Assembly (NCBI GenBank): GCA_009780035.1
Contig: WRAU01000001.1
Span: forward strand, 1-64,000
Direction: 5' to 3'
Length of the DNA: 64,000 bases
Origin: Alphaproteobacteria bacterium
Lineage (GTDB): Bacteria; Pseudomonadota; Alphaproteobacteria; WRAU01; Hepatincolaceae
The position numbers and the translations under genes were made by a program. Position 1 is the stretch's first letter. Each line of letters opens with the position of its first letter. Shown here in pieces: positions 7,143 through 15,817 of the stretch. Below the pieces are notes generated by a model that worked only from the letters and a program-made list of their open reading frames with translations, did no database searches and was not told where the DNA came from.

Positions 7143-7400
7143 ATGGAAATTATGTCGCAAACACAAGCATACTATCTAAATTTAAACATGAATAACTTTG
7201 TTCTACAGTATGAGATACATGGAGGTGTATACATTGATTGGAAAAGAAAGCCTTTTGATATAAGAATTTATCAAAGTAAAATTCTAAGTGGTAAGGAATT
7301 GTTTAGAAGTTTCATTATGGCATGTAATGAGAAATTAGAAACAAAAGAAATAGAAATGCTTTTAGCAGATATTAAAGAAGATTTTAATATATTAAATTAA
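7143..7400 (+). CDS. hypothetical phage protein
   Basis: An 85-residue protein whose ATG directly follows the stop of the nuclease gene, so translation is probably coupled. It begins MEIMSQTQAYYLNLNMNN and ends in a helical acidic tail. No signal peptide or known motif. Confidence 0.55.
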   Translation: MEIMSQTQAYYLNLNMNNFVLQYEIHGGVYIDWKRKPFDIRIYQSKILSGKELFRSFIMACNEKLETKEIEMLLADIKEDFNILN

Positions 7401-7417
7401 TTATAGGAGATAGAAAA

Positions 7418-8296
7418 ATGAAATTATTTTTAGAAATTTTAAATGAGTTTAAATTAATTATTATTGGTATAGGTGTTCTAGTGTTAGCTCTCTTATGCTT
7501 TATGTTTGTAGAGAAAGTCCCAGTAGGTTATAAAGGGCTTAAGGTTTATACCTACGCTACAGACCAAAAAGGAACAATTGAGCCTTTAGGAGTTGGTAGA
7601 TATTTTATAGCACCTTTTAGAGAGCTTTATACTTTTCCAACATTCTCTCAAAACTACACTTGGGACGAGAATAGGGCTATATCTTTTCAATCTAAAGATG
7701 GCTTAACACTACAAGGCGATCTTATGATTAGATATTATTTTCAAGATAATAAGATTGCTGATTTATTTAGTAAATTTAGACTTGGGGCTAATGAAATTAG
7801 AGACACTATTGTTAGGAATGTTGTTAGGGATAAAATTAATAGATATTCTGTAAATTACAATGCAGAAGAAGCCTTTTCTGTTAAAAAGAATGAGCTTTTA
7901 GACAACTCTTTAAAGGATATTCAAAAAGAATTAGCTAGTTTTGGTATTATTGTTGAAACATTAGGTTTTGTAGGGCAGATTAAGCTACCAGAGCAAGTAA
8001 TGACTGCAATTAATGATAAAATTGAGGCTAAACAAGTAGCAGAGAAACAACGCTCACAAATTGATACTCAAAAGGCTTTAACTGAAGCAGAAATTACTAA
8101 GCAAAATGGCTTAGCAAAAGCTAAGATTATTGAAGCTGAATCAGATGCTAAAGCTAATAAACTAAGAGAGCAATCATTAACGCCTCGTGTTTTAGAAAAA
8201 CAACGATTAGATATTGAAGCTAGAAAAGTAGAAAAATGGAATGGTGTTTTGCCAACCTATACTGGTGGAAACATGCCTTTATTAAATATTAAGTAA
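7418..8296 (+). CDS. SPFH/band 7 (prohibitin-like) membrane protein
   Basis: A 292-residue protein with an N-terminal membrane segment (about residues 11-32), then FVEKVPVGYKGLKVYTY, which is typical of the start of SPFH/band 7 domains, and a long C-terminal coiled-coil helix rich in Ala, Glu, Lys and Gln (AEKQRSQIDTQKALTEAEIT). Cellular homologues (prohibitin, HflK/HflC, stomatin) form ring-shaped membrane microdomains and can control the FtsH protease. A strong AGGAGA ribosome site precedes ATG 7418. In a phage early operon it may guard the membrane or the lysis decision; HflKC links to lambda lysogeny make this plausible but unproven. Confidence 0.8.
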   Translation: MKLFLEILNEFKLIIIGIGVLVLALLCFMFVEKVPVGYKGLKVYTYATDQKGTIEPLGVGRYFIAPFRELYTFPTFSQNYTWDENRAISFQSKDGLTLQGDLMIRYYFQDNKIADLFSKFRLGANEIRDTIVRNVVRDKINRYSVNYNAEEAFSVKKNELLDNSLKDIQKELASFGIIVETLGFVGQIKLPEQVMTAINDKIEAKQVAEKQRSQIDTQKALTEAEITKQNGLAKAKIIEAESDAKANKLREQSLTPRVLEKQRLDIEARKVEKWNGVLPTYTGGNMPLLNIK

Positions 8297-8312
8297 GGGA
8301 GCATATAGAACA

Positions 8313-8450
8313 ATGAACGATATTACAATGGGTATGTTTTATTACGAGTTAATCAAAATGTTGATAGGAATATGTCTTACAGTTGTTCTTTTTGGAGTAA
8401 TATTTGCCTATAAATTATATGAAAACAACCGAAGCAAAAATAAGAGATAA
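8313..8450 (+). CDS. small single-span membrane protein
   Basis: A 45-residue frame (MNDITMGMFYYELIKMLIG) with one strong membrane helix near residues 17-36 and a basic C-terminus NNRSKNKR. Preceded by AAGGGAG at a suitable distance. It sits between the band 7 protein and RNA ligase genes and may work with the band 7 protein. Unknown family. Confidence 0.5.
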   Translation: MNDITMGMFYYELIKMLIGICLTVVLFGVIFAYKLYENNRSKNKR

Positions 8451-8454
8451 GATA

Positions 8455-9087
8455 ATGACAGAATATCATAAAATAGAAAATATTTATAAAAGGAATTCTT
8501 ACGATAATAAATTATTAAAAGGCGTTTATTTAAACACAACAGTTAGATATTTAGAAAATTGTAAATGGGATTTTACGGAAAAAATTGACGGTATGAATAT
8601 TAGAATAATTTGGGACGGCTATAAAGTTAGTTTCGCTGGAAGAACTGATAATGCTAGCATACCTACACAACTTGGAGTTAAGCTAGCTGACTATTTTATG
8701 GGGGATGCTAAAGAAGAATTATTTGAGCAGAAGTTTGGCAAAAAAGAAGTAGTTCTTTATGGAGAGGGCTTTGGAGCTGGAATTCAAAGCGGTGATAATT
8801 ATTCTAAGGTGCAAACTTTTATCCTCTTTGATGTAAATATTGGAGGTATTTGGCTAGATAGAGATAGTGTTGCTGAAATATCCTCTTATTTTGGAATATT
8901 AAAAATACCGTCAATTCTAACATTAAAAGAGGCTACATTAAAGCAAGGTGTAAAATATATAATATCAAAGCCTAAATCACTTATTGGAAACTGTGAGATG
9001 GAGGGTATTATAGCACGCCCTCTACTAGAGCTAAAAGATAAACAAGGTGAAAGAATCATTGTTAAAATTAAATGTTGTGATTTTTAG
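8455..9087 (+). CDS. RNA ligase (T4 Rnl2/DraRnl-like nucleotidyltransferase)
   Basis: A 210-residue ligase core starting at ATG 8455, just after the previous stop; in-frame starts at 8404 or 8419 would overlap that gene. Motif I is EKIDGMNIR with K43 as the adenylated lysine, SFAGRTDNA is motif Ia-like, LYGEGFG motif III, MEGIIARP motif IV and IVKIK motif V. It would seal 5'-phosphate and 3'-OH RNA ends with ATP. The C-terminal domain of larger RNA ligases is absent. With the 3'-phosphatase at 31791-32279 it could form an RNA repair pathway that counters host anticodon nucleases. Confidence 0.82.
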   Translation: MTEYHKIENIYKRNSYDNKLLKGVYLNTTVRYLENCKWDFTEKIDGMNIRIIWDGYKVSFAGRTDNASIPTQLGVKLADYFMGDAKEELFEQKFGKKEVVLYGEGFGAGIQSGDNYSKVQTFILFDVNIGGIWLDRDSVAEISSYFGILKIPSILTLKEATLKQGVKYIISKPKSLIGNCEMEGIIARPLLELKDKQGERIIVKIKCCDF

Positions 9088-9098
9088 GAGAAACAAAA

Positions 9099-9431
9099 AT
9101 GAGTAGTAGAGTAGTGATAGAAATATATTCAGATGGAATTAAAGCAGAAGAGCTAATAAATCGTAAGAATTCATGTATAAATATTATTAAGAAAGATAAA
9201 GAAACAGGAGAATATTATTGTGAGAGTAGTGATATTAGTAGATTAGAAGGTATTATAACTACTACGAAAGATTTAAATGAAAGACTTAATGAGCGAGAGC
9301 TTGAATTGGATGTGTTGAAAGAAGAAGTCAAAATTTTACAAAAAAAACAAAGGTATTTGCAAGATGTATTATATGAGAATAACATATATGCCTCAATGAA
9401 TACAATGAAAAATTTTGATATTAATCTATAA
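9099..9431 (+). CDS. coiled-coil hypothetical protein
   Basis: A 110-residue protein after a good AGGAGA ribosome site. Residues 50-90 form a clear coiled coil (NERLNERELELDVLKEEVK). No catalytic motif. Part of the same rightward operon. Confidence 0.55.
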   Translation: MSSRVVIEIYSDGIKAEELINRKNSCINIIKKDKETGEYYCESSDISRLEGIITTTKDLNERLNERELELDVLKEEVKILQKKQRYLQDVLYENNIYASMNTMKNFDINL

Positions 9432-9445
9432 AAAAGGAAACAAAG

Positions 9446-10063
9446 ATGAAAGATTATCTAATAAAAGAATACACAAAAAAGCCAATAAAAATAAAGGCAG
9501 TGTTGTATGATGGCAGTGAAGAAAGCTATGAAGCTATTAAAAAATTAGACATAACAAATAGACTTAGGAATATTAGTTTTAATTTAGTTGAAAGGCAAAA
9601 ATGGATACCAATAGAAACCCTAGAAGGAACAATGGCTTGTAATATTGGTGATTACTTGATACAAGGCATTAAAGGAGAGTTGTATCCTTGTAAGCCTGAT
9701 ATATTTACGGAATCATATAGAGAGGCTACTAAATTAGATTTTAATAGCGAGTATTTATTTGTTAACAAAGGACAGGAAGATATTGAAAAATATCTTGATA
9801 CATTGAAGCCAGAAAAACAAGCAATGCTTAAAATAAAATATGCTAAAGAAGAGTTTGAGATAAGAGAAGATACTAATTTAGATTATCCAATAGGTATTTA
9901 TCACAAAAAATCAAACTCTTTGGTTGCTAGATATTGGGATGATCTTGAGGAGTATAGACACCATTTTGTAATGGAAATTCCAATATCTAAGTTTGATATA
10001 GAACAAGGATTATTGTTTCAAGTTTCACCTTTAATATCTGTGGAAATAGGAGAAGAAGAATAA
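9446..10063 (+). CDS. hypothetical phage protein
   Basis: A 205-residue soluble protein. The segment RQKWIPIETLEGTMACNIGDYLIQGIKGELYP matches, in outline, a module common in phage proteins of unknown role (PIxIxAVxx..IxTLEGxMxAxxGDYIIxGxxGExYPc). The remainder is unrecognised. Its stop overlaps the ATG of the next gene by one base. Confidence 0.6.
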   Translation: MKDYLIKEYTKKPIKIKAVLYDGSEESYEAIKKLDITNRLRNISFNLVERQKWIPIETLEGTMACNIGDYLIQGIKGELYPCKPDIFTESYREATKLDFNSEYLFVNKGQEDIEKYLDTLKPEKQAMLKIKYAKEEFEIREDTNLDYPIGIYHKKSNSLVARYWDDLEEYRHHFVMEIPISKFDIEQGLLFQVSPLISVEIGEEE

Positions 10064-10248
10064 TGGAAGATTTTGATTATAAAATTAGAGTCGAACTAGA
10101 TTTTAAAAATCTTAATGATGATAATAGGCAAACATTAACAATTTCGGGTAATGCAGAGGATATTAAGGGCATTTTATTAAAAAGAATAGATAACTTTAAA
10201 ATTTGCTGCATAAACGATAAAAATTCAATGCAGGAAAATATAGAGTAA
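10063..10248 (+). CDS. small hypothetical protein
   Basis: A 61-residue acidic protein coupled to the previous gene by ATG/stop overlap (AATGG). Beta-rich pattern (IRVELDFKNL..LTISGNAEDI). No family recognised. Confidence 0.5.
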   Translation: MEDFDYKIRVELDFKNLNDDNRQTLTISGNAEDIKGILLKRIDNFKICCINDKNSMQENIE

Positions 10249-10277
10249 ACCTTGATTATCTTAGTGAAATTACAAAA

Positions 10278-10306
10278 ATTAGGGGCGACCTTTTTATGCC
10301 CCTAAT
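10278..10306 (+). promoter_or_regulatory. start-codon hairpin / possible cos-like site before terminase
   Basis: A perfect 9-bp stem, ATTAGGGGC (10278-10286) with GCCCCTAAT (10298-10306), loop of 11 bases. The ATG of the small terminase gene (10296-10298) lies at the edge of the loop and the only purine-rich upstream stretch (AGGGG) is in the left arm, so folding would hide both. The GGGGCGACCT string also recalls the lambda cosN region, which lies just before its small terminase gene. Either reading is inference. Confidence 0.4.
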
Positions 10307-10724
10307 CTCTAAAAAAAAATTCAAAAAACTTAATAACAAAAAGAAAAGAGAGTTTGTTGCTGAATTACTCTTAAATGGCTATACACGAAGAAGAGTTAAA
10401 GAAGAACTTGGAGCATCTAATTCGCTTGTAGATGCTGTAGCAAAAGAGCTAAAAGATAAAGACATCGGCGAATTTACTAAAAAAACTAATAAAGTCATGC
10501 TAGCCAAAAATCAACAGATAGCTGAAGTAGTTGAGACAGAATTAGAAAAAGCTAAGATTATATTATCAGAGGAAGATATGAGAAAAGATTTTACGGGAAT
10601 GTTGCACCTAGAATTGCAAGTCAAGATAGCAACATTAAACAAGCTATTGCTTGATATTAATGAAGATAAAATCAAACTAGACCATAACATGCTATTAAAA
10701 GAAATAATGAAAATGGGGCATTAA
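10296..10724 (+). CDS. probable terminase small subunit
   Basis: A 142-residue basic protein directly upstream of the terminase region. N-terminal KKKREFVAELLLNGYTRRRVKEELGASNSLVDAVAKE is a helix-turn-helix-like DNA-binding segment, followed by a helical oligomerisation region. Small terminases bind the packaging site and load the large subunit. Assignment is by size, fold pattern and position, two genes before the large subunit. Confidence 0.6.
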   Translation: MPLISKKKFKKLNNKKKREFVAELLLNGYTRRRVKEELGASNSLVDAVAKELKDKDIGEFTKKTNKVMLAKNQQIAEVVETELEKAKIILSEEDMRKDFTGMLHLELQVKIATLNKLLLDINEDKIKLDHNMLLKEIMKMGH

Positions 10725-11068
10725 TGGAAAATAAAACAAGGAGAGGTCTTAATTATTCCTCACAAAAAACTTTTCCACCTAAAACGAAAGAATATTATGA
10801 GAGGTATAATATTACAGCCAATTGTCTTGATTTAAGCGATGAAGAATTAGATGAGATTGATAAATTAGAAAAAGAACTAAATAAAGAAGAATTCAAAATT
10901 ACAGTCTTCCCTGTGGCTTCAAAAGCACCAATAAAGAATATGTGGGAAGATATAGAAGCTATGGAAAATTACGGAGCAGGCGGTAGAGGAAAAGGTAAAA
11001 AGAAAAAATCAAAAAGCAAAGGTATTTATAAAAAATCACCATTATTCTTGTATGGCAAACATTGGTAG
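10724..11068 (+). CDS. hypothetical protein between terminase subunits
   Basis: A 114-residue protein whose ATG overlaps the preceding stop (TAATG). Acidic middle (DLSDEELDEIDKLEKELN) and a strongly basic C-terminal stretch GKGKKKKSKSKG, which suggests nucleic-acid contact. No family recognised. Confidence 0.55.
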   Translation: MENKTRRGLNYSSQKTFPPKTKEYYERYNITANCLDLSDEELDEIDKLEKELNKEEFKITVFPVASKAPIKNMWEDIEAMENYGAGGRGKGKKKKSKSKGIYKKSPLFLYGKHW

Positions 11069-11087
11069 TAAGAATATTATCTAAATA

Positions 11088-12452
11088 ATGAATATTGCAG
11101 AACACTATCTAAAAAAAACCAATAAAAAGTTTAAAAATAAATATGGATTTGAAATATTTTCAAACATAGTTAATTACGAGAAAGAAAAGCAAATCCTTAT
11201 TAATTCTCTTAGTGATTGCTTTGCTCCAATTGCTAAAATCTTTGATGATGTGTATTTTAGTGATAAATACAATAGCTTGCTATTTTCTACAGGAAGAGGA
11301 ACAGGTAAATCTACAAGAGCAATAAGAACAGCATTATATCATATAGTGTTTAAACAAACAGATGTTTTAAGTTTTAAAGAGTTTGATAATTCAAGCAGAC
11401 AATCAGTGCAAGAATTTGCTGATGAAATCTATAAATTAGGCATAGATAAACTATTTAGAATAATGGATACAGAAATCCGCTGCGTATTAAACACTAATCG
11501 CATTATGTTTAAAGGTGTAAAAGAGATAAAAAGCAGTTTTTCTGCTAATATAACAGCTAAAAATAAACTTAAAACCTTTGGCAATGTTGGATTATTAATA
11601 TTAGATGAAGGCAACTCTATAAGCTACAGCATATTAGATGTGCTTATTACGAGTATGAGAAACAAATACAAAGAACAAGTTAAGGTTTTTGTTTTATTTA
11701 ACCCCTATTCAAAAGAAAGCCCAGTAGAAACATATTTCCAACATAGGAAATCTTGCTTAGTATCTAAAAATGAAATCAATATTTCAATGCTACCTGAAAA
11801 ATATCGTGATGTTTCTCTATGGACTGAGTATTGCGAGGACAAAGAGGGTGTGGCAAATGGCAAGCTAAATGAAAAAGTCTTTAATCAAAAATGGTATGGT
11901 ATTCCTAACGATGTGGAAAATGGTCTTGTTTTCTCTCAGCTTGAAGAATTTACAGACTTACAGAAATTACAAGGTTGTAAAACAGTATTCGCAATTGATC
12001 CAGCATTTGGCGGAGGTGATACTTGTGCGATGTCTATTATATCGCAAGTAGGCACTAATAGCTTTATCTTTACTGGGTTCAGCTGGCAAGAGAGCATAGA
12101 GCAGGCAATACCAGAAATAGAATACATTTTAAAGACTCTTGGTGTTAAAGAGGGCTTTATGGAAGGGAATAATCTATCGCAAGAATGGTTATCTAATCAT
12201 TTAAACGGATTTAATTTAACAGTTGATAAGCCAACACTTAATAAAAACTACAGAATTACTCAATCTTTATACACTTACATGAGTTATTACAACCTCTCAA
12301 TCCCTTATAATTACGGCAGTTATAAAAAACAATTGAATAGTTCGCTTTTTGTCGGTAATTTATTTAATTATGTTGCAAATAGCAACAAAAATGATAACGA
12401 GGCTGACGCCATAACTTACGGAATCTATTACTTGAAAGGATTAAAAATCTAA
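11088..12452 (+). CDS. phage terminase large subunit
   Basis: A 454-residue packaging motor protein. Walker A is STGRGTGKST (residues 67-76) and Walker B is LLILDEGNS (near 165-173), forming the N-terminal ATPase. The C-terminal RNase H-like nuclease starts at FAIDPAFGGGDTCAMSI (first catalytic Asp near 303) and ends at NDNEADAITYGIYYL. It drives DNA into the prohead and cuts it. Length and motif order are normal, so it appears intact. Head genes follow. Confidence 0.9.
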   Translation: MNIAEHYLKKTNKKFKNKYGFEIFSNIVNYEKEKQILINSLSDCFAPIAKIFDDVYFSDKYNSLLFSTGRGTGKSTRAIRTALYHIVFKQTDVLSFKEFDNSSRQSVQEFADEIYKLGIDKLFRIMDTEIRCVLNTNRIMFKGVKEIKSSFSANITAKNKLKTFGNVGLLILDEGNSISYSILDVLITSMRNKYKEQVKVFVLFNPYSKESPVETYFQHRKSCLVSKNEINISMLPEKYRDVSLWTEYCEDKEGVANGKLNEKVFNQKWYGIPNDVENGLVFSQLEEFTDLQKLQGCKTVFAIDPAFGGGDTCAMSIISQVGTNSFIFTGFSWQESIEQAIPEIEYILKTLGVKEGFMEGNNLSQEWLSNHLNGFNLTVDKPTLNKNYRITQSLYTYMSYYNLSIPYNYGSYKKQLNSSLFVGNLFNYVANSNKNDNEADAITYGIYYLKGLKI

Positions 12453-12453
12453 T

Positions 12454-13509
12454 TTGAAAATTCCCAATATTTCTAATCTATTTGGCAATTTTTCGCAAAA
12501 TAACACAAATCCTGGTCCTCAATTAAAATATCAACCACTTTTTGACAGTGTTTTCTTAAGATTCTCTTTGGAATTATTCTATAAAAGGATTTTTAGAGAT
12601 AGTCTTTTATTAAATTTCACTGGGAAAGAGCATTTTGAGCTTGGCTTATTTGGCGTTGCTAAACAAAAAGAAGGACATTATATTAGAAGCGTCCTTGATA
12701 TTATTGTTTTGAGTGCTATTGGCAGCAACTCAAGAACAGAATATTTTCCTGTTGGTGTAAACGATGATTTAGATAAGCCACTTCCTAAAGGAATAAAAGG
12801 CGCTTTTTGTGGTTTTATACAATCTCCTCTTCCTGAATCAAAAAGAATGGGGATTACTCCTGGTTTTAATTTAGATTGGGAGCTTGGATTGCGTCCATTA
12901 CTTCAACTAAATGTTGAATTCTTAAATTCAATGCGGCTTCTTATCGGAGCTAATCAAACTCCCATTATCAAAGTTGATCCAGCTCAATTAACAGGCAATT
13001 TTAACATTGTTAAAGAAGAACTTATAGAATCAATTAGAGTTATCTTAAATTCTTGGCAGTCATTTGATAATCAAAAAGCTGTCTTAATACCAAGCGGAGC
13101 TTCATTTGAGTTTTCAACAATTGATTTCTCAAATTTTGATTATATTCAAACTCTTATAGCACAAGAGTTAAGCAAAATTACCGGTTTTACTATAACTTAT
13201 CTTCTTGGTAAGCAGCCACAAGGATTAAATGCTACTGGAGATAACGATCATTTGCAGAATATTAAAATGTTTAAGGTATATGGAAGACAATACAGCATTC
13301 CACTTATTCAGCAAATAGTTCCTGCATTAGATATTCCACTTACAGAAAAAGCAAAGCTATTAAACATCAAATACTACAAAACCATTGAGGAATTAGCTAT
13401 AGCCTTTCAGTATTTAGATAAATTAGAAACTATAGATTTGTATCTTAAAGAGAACAATAGAGAGGCTTATGAGAGAATACAAGAAACAATTTTAGGATTA
13501 TTTGAGTAA
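12454..13509 (+). CDS. portal protein (probable)
   Basis: A 351-residue protein starting at TTG 12454, one base after the terminase stop. Its position immediately after the large terminase and before an MuF-like gene is that of the portal, the dodecameric ring through which DNA enters. Segments such as LLGKQPQGLNATGDNDHLQNIKMF resemble the DUF1073-type portal group, whose signature is a GxxPxGxNATGExDxxNY-like stretch. It is shorter than many portals (400-550 residues). Confidence 0.75.
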   Translation: MKIPNISNLFGNFSQNNTNPGPQLKYQPLFDSVFLRFSLELFYKRIFRDSLLLNFTGKEHFELGLFGVAKQKEGHYIRSVLDIIVLSAIGSNSRTEYFPVGVNDDLDKPLPKGIKGAFCGFIQSPLPESKRMGITPGFNLDWELGLRPLLQLNVEFLNSMRLLIGANQTPIIKVDPAQLTGNFNIVKEELIESIRVILNSWQSFDNQKAVLIPSGASFEFSTIDFSNFDYIQTLIAQELSKITGFTITYLLGKQPQGLNATGDNDHLQNIKMFKVYGRQYSIPLIQQIVPALDIPLTEKAKLLNIKYYKTIEELAIAFQYLDKLETIDLYLKENNREAYERIQETILGLFE

Positions 13510-14195
13510 TGGAAGAAATCACTAAAATTAAGCACGGTGAAGAGCTAATGTCTCAATTAATAGATTTAAAAAGCATTGAGACCGATCAAAAAAAAGTTGT
13601 TGCTTTGAAATTAGCTGCTGAAGCACCTAGAGAAGTAAGAAAAATAGCATATGGCTTCATTGGAAGGATAAAGAGAAATTTAAGCGATAAAGAAAATATT
13701 GACTTTCTAAATTCTCTATTAGCACTGATTAGAAAGAATGATTTTGATGTATCTAAAACATTAAGAGCATTAGAGCAAGAAATTATAAACAAAAAGCACA
13801 TTAATGTTAATGAAGATAAAAAAGTTCTAAAAGATATTGCAGATATTAGTTTAAAGGAAGCTACTCCTAGCAAAATAAAGGATTTATTGAGGAAAAATAA
13901 AAACATTCCATCTAAGGAATATTCAACAATTATTAGAAGTGTTAAAAAGCAAGAAAAAAGAGGTAATACCAAAGAAACTCAAGAGAGTTTATTAAATTCA
14001 GGAATTCAATCTTGGAATAATTTTTATAACATAAAAGCGTTGCCGCAAGCTGCTAAAATTAGGATCTTGCCTAGTGAAAGTAAAGATTTTAGGAGAAGCC
14101 ATGCAAAGCGATATTATCAAATTATAACAGTTAGAATGGCATTGAAACTTGGATTTTTTATCAATAACTGCAGATGTGGTTATCAATTAGTTTAA
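13509..14195 (+). CDS. MuF-like head morphogenesis protein (probable)
   Basis: A 228-residue protein overlapping the portal stop by one base (TAATG). The C-terminus SHAKRYYQI...NNCRCGYQLV matches the shape of the end of Mu F/SPP1 gp7 proteins (a His followed by a Cys-Arg-Cys closing motif). The N-terminal helices are lysine-rich. In SPP1 this class of minor head protein attaches to the portal. It is shorter than typical. Confidence 0.6.
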   Translation: MEEITKIKHGEELMSQLIDLKSIETDQKKVVALKLAAEAPREVRKIAYGFIGRIKRNLSDKENIDFLNSLLALIRKNDFDVSKTLRALEQEIINKKHINVNEDKKVLKDIADISLKEATPSKIKDLLRKNKNIPSKEYSTIIRSVKKQEKRGNTKETQESLLNSGIQSWNNFYNIKALPQAAKIRILPSESKDFRRSHAKRYYQIITVRMALKLGFFINNCRCGYQLV

Positions 14196-14212
14196 CAAAA
14201 GGGAATAATGCA

Positions 14213-14485
14213 ATGGAAGAAGAAGTAGATAAAGAAGAAATCAAAGAGCTAGCAGATGAGTTAGTTGATGACGATAAAGAAGAGCTAAAGAATGCTAGTG
14301 AAGAAGAAATAGAAGAATTCATTGATATTAAGGTTGATGAAACTATTAAATCTCTTGATGAGATAGATGTCTCATATGATAGAGATGATGTTATTGAAGC
14401 GGTAGCTGATAGCACAGAAGAGGCTTTAGAAGACTTAGAAGAAGATAACAGAGAAGGAGAACCAAATAATGAAGATGAAAAGTAA
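14213..14485 (+). CDS. small highly acidic protein
   Basis: A 90-residue protein starting at ATG 14213 (MEEEVDKEEIKELADEL), about half Asp and Glu, lying downstream of the MuF-like gene. An upstream in-frame ATG at 14174 would overlap the previous gene and looks spurious. A DNA-mimic, scaffold fragment or assembly factor are possible. Overlaps the next gene by 17 bases. Confidence 0.55.
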   Translation: MEEEVDKEEIKELADELVDDDKEELKNASEEEIEEFIDIKVDETIKSLDEIDVSYDRDDVIEAVADSTEEALEDLEEDNREGEPNNEDEK

Positions 14486-15137
14486 AACTAAAAAAGATAT
14501 TATACAAAGACTAAAAGCTAAATACAACAAGCCAAAAGATCAGGATCTGTTTAAAAACGATGCAATAGGGCAAGAAAAGCTACGATTAAACTATCAAAAT
14601 GAAGTTGCTAACTTTAATTTTCAAACTGAGTTTGGCGAGTTGGATAAAGAGGCTTTTGATACTAAATTTAATCTAAAAGATCAAACTATAGGTTATTTAA
14701 AACAGAAAATAGATTTCTATAATTTAATAAAACTGCATAATTTTATCAATGATGTTGATAATAAAAGATATTTAGAAGCTAAACCAGAGTATGAAAAGTT
14801 ATTTGACGGCTTTAAAAATGCTGAGAACTCAACAAAATTTATTGAAGAAAATTCACAAGTCTTGGCTGAAGCATACGATGTTGCAAGAATGTTTAAACCC
14901 CTTATTGATAAAAATACCCATGGTAAGAGTTTATCTGGGGTTAAAATAAAAGGCAGCAATCTTTCACATCAACCACAAAGCACTAATTTAACTCCTAAAG
15001 TTAGTGAGTATATCAGATGGGGATATGATCCAAGTGTGGATAATAAAGTTAATACTCCTAAAGGATATAAATACTGGGTAGATCAAGATACTCCTATGAT
15101 TGTTAACGGAATAGGTGTAGTGGATAACGGAGAATAA
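14469..15137 (+). CDS. head-region protein, possible scaffold
   Basis: A 222-residue protein with AGAAGGAGA upstream of ATG 14469. Lysine-rich helical N-terminal two thirds, then a Gly/Pro-containing tail. Its position before the decoration and capsid genes would fit a scaffold or head-assembly protein, but no family motif is seen. Confidence 0.5.
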   Translation: MKMKSKTKKDIIQRLKAKYNKPKDQDLFKNDAIGQEKLRLNYQNEVANFNFQTEFGELDKEAFDTKFNLKDQTIGYLKQKIDFYNLIKLHNFINDVDNKRYLEAKPEYEKLFDGFKNAENSTKFIEENSQVLAEAYDVARMFKPLIDKNTHGKSLSGVKIKGSNLSHQPQSTNLTPKVSEYIRWGYDPSVDNKVNTPKGYKYWVDQDTPMIVNGIGVVDNGE

Positions 15138-15139
15138 GC

Positions 15140-15811
15140 ATGTTAGGATTTTTAAGTAGAGGCTTTTCAAGTTCAACCCCACCGCAGCCACAACCTGATT
15201 TTACATTAGCACAAAATAGTATCACTGGTGTTTCTGGAGATCCAGCGGCTAAGATTGCTATCACCTTTAGTGGTGGTGGTAAGGTATCGGATCTCGCTGT
15301 TAGCTCTGATAATGATCTGTATGCAACTGCTAGTTTTGATGGGGACAATGTATCAATAGATTTTGTGAGTCCAGGTAGTGCAGTTATAACAGTATCAGGG
15401 TATAGCAAAACAGAAACAATTAATATTACGATTAATGGTAGTTTTACCTTGCAACAAACCAGCATAAATGGCACAGTAGGCGATCCAAACGCAAGCATTG
15501 GGGTTGATTTTAGTCCTGGTGGGACTGTTAGTGATCTCACTTTAACAAGCGATGACTCAGGTATAGCAACTGCGACAAAGGGAGGAATAACTATTGATGT
15601 TCATTTCATTGGCGCCGGTTCAACAAATATAAATGTTGCAGGTTGGGGTGAAACAGAGACTATAAGCGTTGTAGTTAATGCACCTACGCCTAGCTCTATA
15701 GAAGATAGTGAAGAGTTTGGTATTGAGAAGATGTTAAGCACTAAATTTGAGGATGCTAAATTTTCAAATAAAAAGAATAAAAAGTTAGAAAACAATTTAA
15801 TAAAGGAATAA
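15140..15811 (+). CDS. Ig-like (BIG2-type) two-domain head protein
   Basis: A 223-residue protein with two tandem beta-sandwich repeats of about 80 residues. Repeat 1 (residues 17-95) and repeat 2 (98-178) share the pattern FTLxQxSIxGxxGDP, xxGGxVSDLxxxSDDxxxATA and GWxxTETIxxxxN, as in bacterial Ig-like domain 2. A linker and basic C-terminus KNKKLENNLIKE follow. Ig-like domains often decorate capsids or tails and bind surface sugars. It lies just before the capsid genes. Confidence 0.7.
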   Translation: MLGFLSRGFSSSTPPQPQPDFTLAQNSITGVSGDPAAKIAITFSGGGKVSDLAVSSDNDLYATASFDGDNVSIDFVSPGSAVITVSGYSKTETINITINGSFTLQQTSINGTVGDPNASIGVDFSPGGTVSDLTLTSDDSGIATATKGGITIDVHFIGAGSTNINVAGWGETETISVVVNAPTPSSIEDSEEFGIEKMLSTKFEDAKFSNKKNKKLENNLIKE

Positions 15812-15817
15812 TAAAAA

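Noticed and set aside
15103-15540. 145-residue frame opposite the Ig-like protein
   Set aside because: Shadow frame of the repeat-rich gene; the plus-strand gene has RBS, operon context and domain pattern.
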